This document shows positions 8,024 through 15,366 of a stretch of 64,000 bases of DNA, one piece after another; positions within the stretch are counted from its first letter, which is position 1, and each line of letters starts with the position of its first letter. This DNA is from Mucilaginibacter ginsenosidivorax. GTDB taxonomy: Bacteria > Bacteroidota > Bacteroidia > Sphingobacteriales > Sphingobacteriaceae. The stretch covers positions 2,914,001-2,978,000 of the forward strand of contig NZ_CP042437.1 in NCBI RefSeq assembly GCF_007971525.1, written 5' to 3'. Below the pieces are notes generated by a model, which was not told where the DNA came from, did no database searches, and saw nothing but the letters and a program-made list of their open reading frames with translations. The translations under genes and the position numbers were made by a program.

Positions 8024-8647
8024 ATGAAAAAATACATCTCCAGGTTTCATTACATCACACAGGATATGCCGCAGCGCAGCCATATACAACAGGTTGAAAT
8101 TGCGTGTAATGCCGGGGCCAACTGGATACAATATCGCTGTAACACCAAGCCGGAAAACGAGCTTATTGCTGAAATTGACCAGATAGCAGCCATTTGTGAT
8201 GATTGGGGCGCTACGCTTATTATTACCAACCATTATCAACTGCTTGATAAAGTTGATGCTCAAGGTGTGCATATCGAAGATGAAGCTGCCGATTTTAGCG
8301 CGATCCGCGAGGCAATTAATGATGATAAAACTTTAGGGGCATCGGCCACCAACCTGGCCGGCCTGCTTAAAACTCAGGATTCAGGCATAGTTGATTATTG
8401 TGTATTGGGCCCGTTCGCCCATACTGAAACCAGGCCAAATAATTTCCCCTTGCTGGGTTACGATGGTTACCGTCAATTAGAAAAAGCCCCAGTTGAAATT
8501 CCGGTTATTGCAACCGGCGGAATCCAGTTACAGGATGTTGAACTATTGCTTAAAACTGGCATTTACGGTATAGCGGTTTCATCGGCCATTAATCGTTCTG
8601 TTGATCCGGGCGGAATGGTGAAGGAGTTTTACCGCAAAGTGTACTAA
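8024..8647 (+). CDS. TMP synthase/TenI-family protein with altered active-site motifs
   Basis: The 207-residue TIM-barrel protein follows the ThiE/TenI pattern: GANWIQYRCNTK (canonical G-A-x-x-I-Q-x-R-x-K), VDAQGVHIEDE, a GASATN strand, VLGPFAHTETRP and IPVIATGGI. ThiE joins HMP-pyrophosphate to thiazole phosphate. Several ThiE positions differ. The metal-binding Asp of the usual I-N-D motif is His70 (ITNHY). The S-x-H motif reads ASATN. The F-x-T-x-T-K loop ends T-R. A TenI-like or divergent role is therefore possible. It is the third thiamine-type gene within 7 kb but is separated from the riboswitch operon by two unrelated genes. Confidence 0.75.
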   Translation: MKKYISRFHYITQDMPQRSHIQQVEIACNAGANWIQYRCNTKPENELIAEIDQIAAICDDWGATLIITNHYQLLDKVDAQGVHIEDEAADFSAIREAINDDKTLGASATNLAGLLKTQDSGIVDYCVLGPFAHTETRPNNFPLLGYDGYRQLEKAPVEIPVIATGGIQLQDVELLLKTGIYGIAVSSAINRSVDPGGMVKEFYRKVY

Positions 8648-8881
8648 ACTTATTATAACCCCATAGTAAGTTCCATTTTTGGTATTTGTTATTTCTGAAT
8701 AACAAAGGCACCTTTCCTACATGCCAAAACTGCTACAAAATAGCTGGTCAAAAAAGATTGGGGCTTTGTTTCAACGATGCACATTTAACTATAACAAAGA
8801 ATATTTTAGTTCATTGAACAAAATGAGCCGTTGATTTTATATATTGCATGTAAATCCAATATATAACCTATATCCCTCTTT

Positions 8882-9670
8882 ATGGAAAGCTATAATAGAC
8901 TGTGGCGGTTGTTCTTTGCTATTGCGTTAGTTTCAATCGCGGTTCAACAATTTATTTGCTCTGGTTTCAGGCCGGTTATTATGCCTCCCGAGCCAGCATT
9001 TATAGGCCAAAGTACCTTTTGCATGTGCGTATCCGGCATTTTGCTCATACTGGTATCTGCTGCTATTATATCGGGCATCAACTCGCACATCGTTGCCGAC
9101 TACCTGGGGGCATTCATGCTGTTGATGATTATCCTTTCGCACGTGCCTTATAACATTAAAATAAACCAGCTTTTTTTAGCGGGATGGAACGATGCATTTA
9201 AACTGCTGGCTTTATGCGGCGGGGCATTTATTGTAGCCACATCAATACCATCTGACAAGGTTAGCGGTATCGACGCAGTTACCGAGAAAATACGGCCGGC
9301 CGGGCCATACTTTTTTGCTACAACTATGATTGTTTTTGGCATCGAGCATTTTATATATCCAAAATTTGTGGCGCTGCTGGTACCATCGTGGATTCCGTTT
9401 CACTTATTCTGGGTGTGTTTCGCAGGGATAGCGCTTATTGCTGCCGGCGTGGCCATTATGCTTAAATTCAAAGTAAAACTTGCGGCTTCCCTGTTAGGCT
9501 TAATGCTGTTTTTATGGCTTATCATGGTGCACATCCCACGCGGGCTCGATACTTCCATAGTCGACCACGCCAATGAATGGACAAGCGTTTTTGAGGCCTT
9601 AGCATTTAGCGGCATTGCATTTTTAATAGCCGGTACTTATAAACCAGCGCAAACGGCAGCCAGTCAATAA
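8882..9670 (+). CDS. DoxX-like integral membrane protein with two similar halves
   Basis: The 262-residue protein has about eight hydrophobic segments. Each half ends in a similar pattern, a long helix and then HVPYNIK in the first half and HIPRGLD in the second, suggesting an internal duplication of a four-helix DoxX-type unit. The second half has FGIEHFIYPKFVALLVPSWI, typical of DoxX-like proteins in Bacteroidota. Known DoxX proteins are linked to respiratory or redox functions, but no activity can be read here. The next gene on the strand is another small membrane protein. Confidence 0.65.
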   Translation: MESYNRLWRLFFAIALVSIAVQQFICSGFRPVIMPPEPAFIGQSTFCMCVSGILLILVSAAIISGINSHIVADYLGAFMLLMIILSHVPYNIKINQLFLAGWNDAFKLLALCGGAFIVATSIPSDKVSGIDAVTEKIRPAGPYFFATTMIVFGIEHFIYPKFVALLVPSWIPFHLFWVCFAGIALIAAGVAIMLKFKVKLAASLLGLMLFLWLIMVHIPRGLDTSIVDHANEWTSVFEALAFSGIAFLIAGTYKPAQTAASQ

Positions 9671-9740
9671 TTGGTCAAATCAGTTGCGTATGTTTTAGCT
9701 AAAATGGTTTTGTTGTATATTCACGCAAAATTTAAAACTC

Positions 9741-10169
9741 ATGACAGCTTATAGCTTTTTACAACATCTCCATTCGGGTTTCAGGTATATTGTACTGGCA
9801 TTAATTTTGGCCGCCATTATTGGTGCGTTTATTGGGCTGACAGGCAAAAAGCCTTATACCAATGGCAACCGCAAGCTAAATTTGTTTGCCATGATATCGG
9901 CACATACGCAGCTGCTTATTGGTATAGTACTTTATTTTGTAAGCCCGCTGGTACAGTTTAACAGCGAAACCATGAAAAACAAAGTGACCCGGTATTTCAC
10001 TGTAGAGCATTGGGTTATCATGCTGATTGCACTTGCCTTAATTACCATTGGTCATAGCAAATCAAAAAAAGCAGCTACCGGCGAAGCCAAACATAAAGCC
10101 ATTGTCACCTTCTATTTGATAGCTTTAGTGATAATTTTAGCCGGTATTATACTTATCCCACGTAGCTAA
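9741..10169 (+). CDS. Four-helix membrane protein with conserved-looking histidines
   Basis: The 142-residue protein has four hydrophobic segments and histidines near segment ends (QHLHSGFRY, ISAHTQLLIG, VEHWVIMLI, IGHSKSK). This layout recalls small b-type cytochrome-like proteins, so heme binding is possible but unproven. It lies 70 bases behind the DoxX-like gene and ahead of the trp promoter. No reliable family name can be given. Confidence 0.6.
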   Translation: MTAYSFLQHLHSGFRYIVLALILAAIIGAFIGLTGKKPYTNGNRKLNLFAMISAHTQLLIGIVLYFVSPLVQFNSETMKNKVTRYFTVEHWVIMLIALALITIGHSKSKKAATGEAKHKAIVTFYLIALVIILAGIILIPRS

Positions 10170-10202
10170 TAGGATTTAGCAACAAATAAACTTTCAAAAA
10201 AA

Positions 10203-10232
10203 TTTGATAATTCATTTTTCTTTATAAATTTG
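10203..10232 (+). promoter_or_regulatory. Promoter of the trp operon
   Basis: TTTG (10203-10206), 18 bases, TAAATTTG (10225-10232) is a full Bacteroidota promoter match. The predicted transcription start, about 10236-10240, is at or next to the ATG of the leader peptide at 10241. Confidence 0.75.
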
Positions 10233-10240
10233 TGCCCACG

Positions 10241-10318
10241 ATGATTAAAAACACAAATAAAAACAGCTGGTGGCACCAATTAAATTTGGCAGCCGGATAC
10301 GTTTTTAGTCAGCGATGA
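10241..10318 (+). CDS. trpL: trp operon leader peptide with tandem Trp codons
   Basis: A short frame, ATG at 10241 to TGA at 10316-10318, encodes 25 residues including N-S-W-W-H with Trp codons at 10268-10273. It stands between a good promoter and an intrinsic terminator, followed by trpE. This is the classical layout of ribosome-mediated attenuation: stalling at Trp codons when charged tRNA-Trp is scarce prevents the terminator. RNA segment 1 (GCTG 10266-10269 and CCAA 10276-10279) can pair with CAGC (10290-10293) and TTGG (10286-10289). Segment GCCGG (10292-10296) can instead pair with CCGGC (10349-10353) of the terminator arm. The 5' leader before the ATG is probably only a few bases, so translation may be nearly leaderless. 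Confidence 0.85.
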   Translation: MIKNTNKNSWWHQLNLAAGYVFSQR

Positions 10319-10343
10319 TCTAATCAATTGTAAACCTAAGTGG

Positions 10344-10377
10344 AAAACCCGGCGACCCCAATTCGCCGGGTTTTTTT
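10344..10377 (+). terminator. trp attenuator terminator
   Basis: AAAACCCGGCGA (10344-10355) and TCGCCGGGTTTT (10363-10374) form a perfect 12-bp stem with a 7-nt loop, running into TTTTTTT. It lies 26 bases after the leader stop codon and 30 bases before trpE, as expected of an attenuator. Confidence 0.9.
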
Positions 10378-10403
10378 ATTTATATATTTTTTGAAAACAT
10401 AAC

Positions 10404-11813
10404 ATGAGCACTTTTAAAATAACAACCACCCATAAAAAACTACTGGCCGATACCACCACGCCGGTGAGCATTTACCTGCGCCTGCGCGATGTATTCCCAA
10501 ACTCGCTGCTGCTGGAAAGCTCCGACTATCACAGCCGTGAAAACAGCTTAAGCTACATTTGCTGTGAACCCATAGCTGGCTTTGTGCTCAACAACGGCAT
10601 ACTAAAAAAGCATTATCCAGATGGCAGTGGCGAAAGTCTTGAAGCCGGCAGCTTTGAATTGATTGACCAGCTTAACCAATTTGTTGGCAGTTTTGAAACC
10701 GACCCTAATCCATTAAAAATTATCTCGAACGGCTTGTTTGGCTATTTCACTCATGAGGCGGTTGAACATTTTGAAACCATCAAACTAAAACAAACCGACG
10801 ATAATCCCAGGCAAATCCCGGTAATGCAATACCACATTTACCGCTATATTATCGCTGTAGATCACTTTAAAAATGAGCTTTACATTTTCCACAACCAGGC
10901 CGAAGGCGGCCCAACCAACGGCGGTATCGAAAAACTGGAATACCTCATCAAAAACAAAAACTTTCCCGAGTACAGCTTTAAAAGCAGCGATGTAGAAAAA
11001 TCGAACCTTACTAACGAGGAGTTTATCGCCATTGTTGAAAAAATGAAGCAGCACATTTACCGGGGCGATGTTTTCCAGATAGTGCCTTCAAGGGCATTCT
11101 CCCGTACCTTCCAGGGCGATGAGTTTAACGTTTACCGGGCTTTACGCTCCATCAACCCATCACCCTATTTATTCTATTTTGACTATGGCGATTTCCGCAT
11201 CTTCGGCTCATCGCCCGAAGCGCAAATCACTATCAAAAACAATGTGGCCAGCATTTTCCCTATAGCCGGCACTTTTAAACGCAGCGGCGACGATGAAAAG
11301 GACGCCGAAATAGCCCGCAACCTGGAAAATGACCCTAAAGAATCGGCAGAGCACGTAATGCTTGTTGACCTGGCCCGTAACGACCTGAGCCGCCATTGCG
11401 AGCAGGTACAGGTTAAAGCATTTAAAGAAGTACAATACTATTCGCACCTTATCCACCTGGTATCGCATGTAAGCGGTAAGTTATTGCCCGGCGTGTCATC
11501 CTTCAAAATAGTTGCCGATACCTATCCCGCAGGTACCCTGAGCGGGGCGCCAAAATACAGGGCAATGGAAATTATTGACGAAAATGAAAAAGCCAAACGC
11601 AGCTTTTATAGTGGCGCCATAGGCTTTATGGGTTTTAATGGCGAATTTAACCACGCCATCATGATCCGCTCGTTCCTGAGCAAAAACAACACGCTGCACT
11701 ACCAGGCAGGGGCCGGCATTGTAGCCGGATCTGTTGCCGAAAGCGAACTGAAAGAAGTGGACAATAAAATTGCAGCATTAAGGCGGGCTGTTGAACTGGC
11801 CGAAGAGCTGTAG
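10404..11813 (+). CDS. trpE: Anthranilate synthase component I
   Basis: The 469-residue protein carries the chorismate-binding enzyme fold. It has the LLESSDYHSR motif near 35-45 (Trp feedback site), YRGDVFQIVPSRAFSR, FGSSPEAQI, PIAGTFKRSGDDEKD, LVDLARNDLSRHC, and DTYPAGTLSGAPKYRAMEII near the end. It converts chorismate with ammonia from the TrpG subunit to anthranilate, the first step of tryptophan synthesis. Length is normal. The stop codon TAG (11811-11813) abuts a palindromic repeat that fills the gap to trpG. Expression should depend on the leader attenuator upstream. Confidence 0.96.
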   Translation: MSTFKITTTHKKLLADTTTPVSIYLRLRDVFPNSLLLESSDYHSRENSLSYICCEPIAGFVLNNGILKKHYPDGSGESLEAGSFELIDQLNQFVGSFETDPNPLKIISNGLFGYFTHEAVEHFETIKLKQTDDNPRQIPVMQYHIYRYIIAVDHFKNELYIFHNQAEGGPTNGGIEKLEYLIKNKNFPEYSFKSSDVEKSNLTNEEFIAIVEKMKQHIYRGDVFQIVPSRAFSRTFQGDEFNVYRALRSINPSPYLFYFDYGDFRIFGSSPEAQITIKNNVASIFPIAGTFKRSGDDEKDAEIARNLENDPKESAEHVMLVDLARNDLSRHCEQVQVKAFKEVQYYSHLIHLVSHVSGKLLPGVSSFKIVADTYPAGTLSGAPKYRAMEIIDENEKAKRSFYSGAIGFMGFNGEFNHAIMIRSFLSKNNTLHYQAGAGIVAGSVAESELKEVDNKIAALRRAVELAEEL

Positions 11814-11932
11814 GCCCCCTAACCCCCTGAAGGGGGAACGATGGTTTGATAATAAACAATTGAGTGATATTTTTTTAGATATATACAATGAACGAACATA
11901 TAAACTCCCCCTTTAGGGGGCCGGGAGGCCAG
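11814..11932. repeat. Palindromic repeat spanning the trpE-trpG junction and trpG start
   Basis: The left arm GCCCCCTAACCCCCTGAAGG (from 11814) and right arm ACTCCCCCTTTAGGGGGCCG (11904-11923 and on) are inverted copies of the element seen at 1049-1135, with an A/T-rich centre. It begins directly after the trpE stop and its right arm is translated as part of TrpG. Confidence 0.8.
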
Positions 11933-12505
11933 GGCGGCAATATCCTGATAATAGACAATTACGATTCCTTCACCTATAACCTGGTGCATTTGGTTAATGA
12001 GCTTGGCCTGCAATGCGAGGTTTGGAGGAATGATAAATTTGCTTTGGAAGATGTGGATGCTTATGATAAGATCATCCTGTCGCCGGGGCCGGGCATACCA
12101 TCTGAAGCAGGTTTGTTGCTGGATGTGATCAAAAAATATGCGCCAACCAAAAGCATATTTGGTGTTTGCCTGGGGCAGCAGGCCATTGCCGAAGTATTTG
12201 GCGGCAGCCTGTATAACCTGAGCCAGCCCATGCACGGGATTGCCACCCCCATAAAAGTGACCGATGCCGACGAGCAATTGTTTCGCGATTTACCCGGAAA
12301 CTTTAAAGTGGGGCGTTACCATTCATGGGTTGTAAGCGCGAATGATTTGCCCGAAGTATTAAAAGTAACGGCTATCGACGAGGAGGATAATTCTATCATG
12401 GCCCTGTCACACCGCGAATACGATGTGCGCGGCGTCCAGTTTCACCCGGAATCGATATTGACCGAGTATGGTAAAGAAATGATGGGCAATTGGCTGAATG
12501 GCTAA
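11888..12505 (+). CDS. trpG: Anthranilate synthase component II (glutamine amidotransferase)
   Basis: The protein has all class I amidotransferase motifs: ILIIDNYDSFTYNLVHLV, LSPGPGIPSEAG, FGVCLGQQAIAEVFGG with the nucleophile Cys, and VQFHPESILTEYG with the His-Glu pair. It supplies ammonia to TrpE. Most homologues start at M-I-L-I-I-D-N-Y. Here no ATG, GTG or TTG exists at that point, and the nearest start is the ATG at 11888, giving an extra N-terminus with SPFRGPGGQGG that is translated from the palindromic repeat. The chosen start is thus the only usable one seen. It may also serve folate synthesis (PabA role), as in many bacteria. Confidence 0.92.
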   Translation: MNEHINSPFRGPGGQGGNILIIDNYDSFTYNLVHLVNELGLQCEVWRNDKFALEDVDAYDKIILSPGPGIPSEAGLLLDVIKKYAPTKSIFGVCLGQQAIAEVFGGSLYNLSQPMHGIATPIKVTDADEQLFRDLPGNFKVGRYHSWVVSANDLPEVLKVTAIDEEDNSIMALSHREYDVRGVQFHPESILTEYGKEMMGNWLNG

Positions 12506-12560
12506 TTAACAGATATTGATAACTTTGCATTAACAGCACAATATTAAAAACGGGTTACAA

Positions 12561-12657
12561 CCCCTGTCATGCTGAGGAACGAAGCATCTGCCACCGCCAT
12601 GCATTGCCGCCTGCATAGTTCGTGAATAGATGCTTCGTCCCTCAGCATGACAAGGGG
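12561..12657. repeat. Inverted repeat GTCATGCTGAGGAACGAAGC between trpG and trpC
   Basis: Left arm 12561-12589 and right arm 12628-12657 are near-perfect reverse complements of about 29 bases around a 38-nt centre. Palindromes of this GTCATGCTGAGGAACGAAGC type are familiar as dispersed intergenic repeats in Bacteroidota genomes. In the trp transcript it would form a long hairpin. Confidence 0.85.
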
Positions 12658-12680
12658 ACTATTAAAATATTAACTAAACA

Positions 12681-12710
12681 TTCCCCCTTCAGGGGGTTAG
12701 GGGGCTTAGG
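12681..12710. repeat. Half copy of the SPFRG-type palindromic element before trpC
   Basis: TTCCCCCTTCAGGGGGTTAG and the following GGGGCTTAGG match one arm of the elements at 1049-1135 and 11814-11932. Read in the trpC frame it again gives SPFRGLGGLG, but trpC has its own ATG right after it, at 12715. Confidence 0.75.
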
Positions 12711-12714
12711 CTTT

Positions 12715-13497
12715 ATGACGATACTTGATAAAATAGTTGCCAATAAAAAAAAGGAAGTGGCATATGCCAAAAAACGGACATCATACATTGAGTTAGAGGA
12801 ATCTGAATATTTTCACAGGGAAACATATTCATTCAAAGATTTCCTGCTCGATCCTGCCCGCACCGGTATCATTGCCGAATTTAAGCGTAAATCGCCTTCA
12901 AAAGGCATTATTAATGACAAGGTAAGAGTTAGCAAGGTAACAACCGATTACGCTGCTGCAGGTGCATCCGCACTGTCTGTTTTAACCGACCGCGATTTTT
13001 TTATGGGTCGCAAAGCCGATTTAAAAAAAGCTCGTTCTGTAAATAACATCCCTGTTTTGCGCAAGGATTTTATGATAGATGAATACCAGGTAATTGAGGC
13101 CAAAGCATTAGGCGCTGATATTATCCTGCTGATAGCTGCCATTTTAACCCCGGCAGAAATTGACAAGCTTGCCACCCTGGCCAAAAGTTTAGATCTGAAT
13201 GTACTGCTTGAAGTACATAACCTGGAAGAGCTGGAACGCAGCATCCACCCAAAACTGGATGCCATTGGGGTAAATAACCGCAACCTGGCCGATTTTACGG
13301 TATCTGTAGAAACATCTTACCAATTGGCTAAACATATCCCTGCCGAATTTATGAAGATATCTGAAAGCGCCATCAGCGATCCGGAAACCATCAGGCACCT
13401 GAAGCTGGCCGGTTTTAACGGCTTTTTAATTGGCGAAACCTTTATGAAACAGCAAGACCCGGGATTGGCTATGCGGGAATTTGTGGCGCAGTTGTAA
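12715..13497 (+). CDS. trpC: Indole-3-glycerol phosphate synthase
   Basis: The 260-residue TIM barrel starts MTILDKIVANKKKEVAYAKK and carries IIAEFKRKSPSKG, VLRKDFMIDEYQV, LEVHNLEEL, GVNNRNLADF and MKISESAIS, the full TrpC motif set. It converts carboxyphenylamino-deoxyribulose phosphate to indole-glycerol phosphate. The frame is open upstream to 12622, but that part is repeat sequence and the ATG at 12715 gives the normal family length. trpD, whose product acts between TrpG and TrpC, is absent between trpG and trpC, and trpF, trpB and trpA do not follow. The operon is therefore incomplete in this window. Confidence 0.94.
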   Translation: MTILDKIVANKKKEVAYAKKRTSYIELEESEYFHRETYSFKDFLLDPARTGIIAEFKRKSPSKGIINDKVRVSKVTTDYAAAGASALSVLTDRDFFMGRKADLKKARSVNNIPVLRKDFMIDEYQVIEAKALGADIILLIAAILTPAEIDKLATLAKSLDLNVLLEVHNLEELERSIHPKLDAIGVNNRNLADFTVSVETSYQLAKHIPAEFMKISESAISDPETIRHLKLAGFNGFLIGETFMKQQDPGLAMREFVAQL

Positions 13498-13830
13498 CGA
13501 AAGCCAGAAAACAGTACAAATTTACACGCTTTCTTTTTTAATTCAAAACCGCCCTTTATTCATGTATTTATAGGTAAAAAACAAGCAATTATTTGGTACT
13601 TTTTAGCAACAAATGCGTTATTAATTGATACAAATAACACATTTATTTACACAAAAATTGAAATGTGCTTTTTTGTACAAAAAACCCCAAAAAAGCAGCT
13701 TGAATAATCGGAGTTCTCCAGGTTTTCAAAACTGTTAGCATTGCCACAATTTTATTAATGGGTTGAGCGGATAAATTAAACCCGGCCGATAAAATAAATT
13801 AAAAACGGAACCGATAAAACCGGGAGAAAA
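13498..13830. other. Intergenic stretch after trpC, no gene seen
   Basis: The 333 bases are A/T-rich with no convincing open frame, no trpF remnant and no RNA gene recognised. The two neighbouring operons converge here. Confidence 0.6.
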
Positions 13831-13880
13831 ACCCATAAAAAAGCGGGGCCGCCAATTGGCAGCCCCGCTTTTTTATGGGT
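13831..13880. terminator. Bidirectional terminator between trpC and susD
   Basis: ACCCATAAAAAAGCGGGGC (13831-13849) pairs with GCCCCGCTTTTTTATGGGT (13862-13880), with an inner GCCA/TGGC pair. A and T runs on both sides let it act for the converging trpC and SusD genes. Confidence 0.88.
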
Positions 13881-13888
13881 ACTATAAA

Positions 13889-15355
13889 TTAGTGTTTATC
13901 GAAAAACAATTTGGTGGTTACCAAATCGCCACCTATTGCTGTAGCAGCTTTGTTATAGTTGGTTACATTCACGTTTTGCTCATTAACAGGATATGTGAGG
14001 CGAACTGGAAACGCCGTTTGAGCTGTTGACGGTGCTGTAAGCACAGGGTAATCCAGCCTTCTTGTTTCTGTCCAGGCATCCCAACCTCTGTTGTACAAGG
14101 CAAGGTATTTCTGAAGCCCGATTTTATGCAAATCTGTACCGCCAGTGGCTGTTGCAAACGCAACTGTAGGTTGTAACAGGTAGGCTGCTGCTGCTGTTGC
14201 AGAAGCGCCCCAATAAGTTATGGAAGCTGTTACCGCGCTGTTATAGTGCCCGGCAACCGAACCTGCAACCGCATAGCCTCTTGATATCGCCTCGGCAAGG
14301 TTAAACTCAGTTTCTGAGTAATCTAATAACAAACCAGGGAAATCAGGGTTTGTTATTTTTCCGATTGAAGAGCTAACCAATAACGGGCCAGATGGCTTCG
14401 AAAACAAGCTGAAAGTTGCGCTTGATCCAGGATCTGCTCCAGTATAGGTGCCGGCAGAATTCACTGTAAAATAATATGGAAGCCTTGGATCAGCAAATGC
14501 AGTTTGCGGTTTTAAGAAACCCATGATAGTGCTACAGGCAACAAAATCCTGTCTTGCGCTTTGTACCAAATCAACCCATACCGGGTTGGTATTTGGCGGG
14601 CTGGTTAAATATTGAAATTGAGCATTGTCGCTATTTGAAGTAAATACCCCTGTAGCAACAGCCGATTCAACAACCGTTTTTGCTTTCGCATTATCCAGAT
14701 CGGCTATGGTGATACCCATTTTAAGCTTAAGGGTAGCAGCAAACTTTTTCCATTTGGTAACATCACCTCCGTAAATCACATCTGCCGAGCCAAAGCTTGC
14801 AGCCCCGGTATTTAAAGCTGCAATATCAGCATCCAAACGGGTTAGCAAACTGTAATAAACTGTTTTGGCATCATCAAACTTCGGGAAAGGCTTGCTTATA
14901 TCCAACGCCTCGGTATATGGAATATCACCAAAAGTTGTTACAAGATAATAGTACGTATATACCTGCATCACATCAGTAATAGCAATTTCGTTTTTTTGTA
15001 TATCAGCACCGGTTACATCAGTTGGTATCAGCGCTTTTGTACGTTCGAAATTATAAATTACATCCCGGTACAATGCATTCCATATATCATCAGGTATCGG
15101 ACGGGTAGTAATATCGTAGTTACTCTCGTCAGTATAGGTTGTTTCCTGCCATTGCTGTTCAATCAAACGGAATATATTTAAATTTACGTTTGATGACGTT
15201 ACGGTATTGGTTAACCTTCTCTGAGCATTGGTAAACAAGGCGTAAGAAGGAACTATCGACGGATTCTTCGGGTCGTTATTCAGACTCGTAAGATCCTTTT
15301 TACACGCCGAAAACACTATCGACGTTAGTAAAAATACTCCTAATATTTTTTTCAT
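13889..15355 (-). CDS. SusD/RagB-family glycan-binding lipoprotein
   Basis: The 488-residue protein begins with a lipoprotein signal (MKKILGVFLLTSIVFSAC, lipobox Cys at 18) and continues with the SusD pattern of N-terminal helices and TPR-like segments (NNDPKNPS, IEQQWQETTYTDESNYD, LYNRGWDAWTETRRLDYP). The form is the SusD-like_2 branch. SusD proteins sit on the cell surface as a lid on the SusC barrel and bind the incoming oligosaccharide. It is the last gene of the pair, 11 bases after SusC, and is followed by a strong bidirectional terminator. The ligand cannot be read; the neighbouring GH92 gene suggests mannose-containing glycans. Confidence 0.9.
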   Translation of the reverse strand: MKKILGVFLLTSIVFSACKKDLTSLNNDPKNPSIVPSYALFTNAQRRLTNTVTSSNVNLNIFRLIEQQWQETTYTDESNYDITTRPIPDDIWNALYRDVIYNFERTKALIPTDVTGADIQKNEIAITDVMQVYTYYYLVTTFGDIPYTEALDISKPFPKFDDAKTVYYSLLTRLDADIAALNTGAASFGSADVIYGGDVTKWKKFAATLKLKMGITIADLDNAKAKTVVESAVATGVFTSNSDNAQFQYLTSPPNTNPVWVDLVQSARQDFVACSTIMGFLKPQTAFADPRLPYYFTVNSAGTYTGADPGSSATFSLFSKPSGPLLVSSSIGKITNPDFPGLLLDYSETEFNLAEAISRGYAVAGSVAGHYNSAVTASITYWGASATAAAAYLLQPTVAFATATGGTDLHKIGLQKYLALYNRGWDAWTETRRLDYPVLTAPSTAQTAFPVRLTYPVNEQNVNVTNYNKAATAIGGDLVTTKLFFDKH

Positions 15356-15366
15356 AATTCTTTTAC

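Noticed and set aside
12622..12714. 31-codon N-terminal extension of TrpC
   Set aside because: It is translated from two repeat elements; the ATG at 12715 gives the normal protein. The same argument cannot be made for TrpG, which has no internal start.
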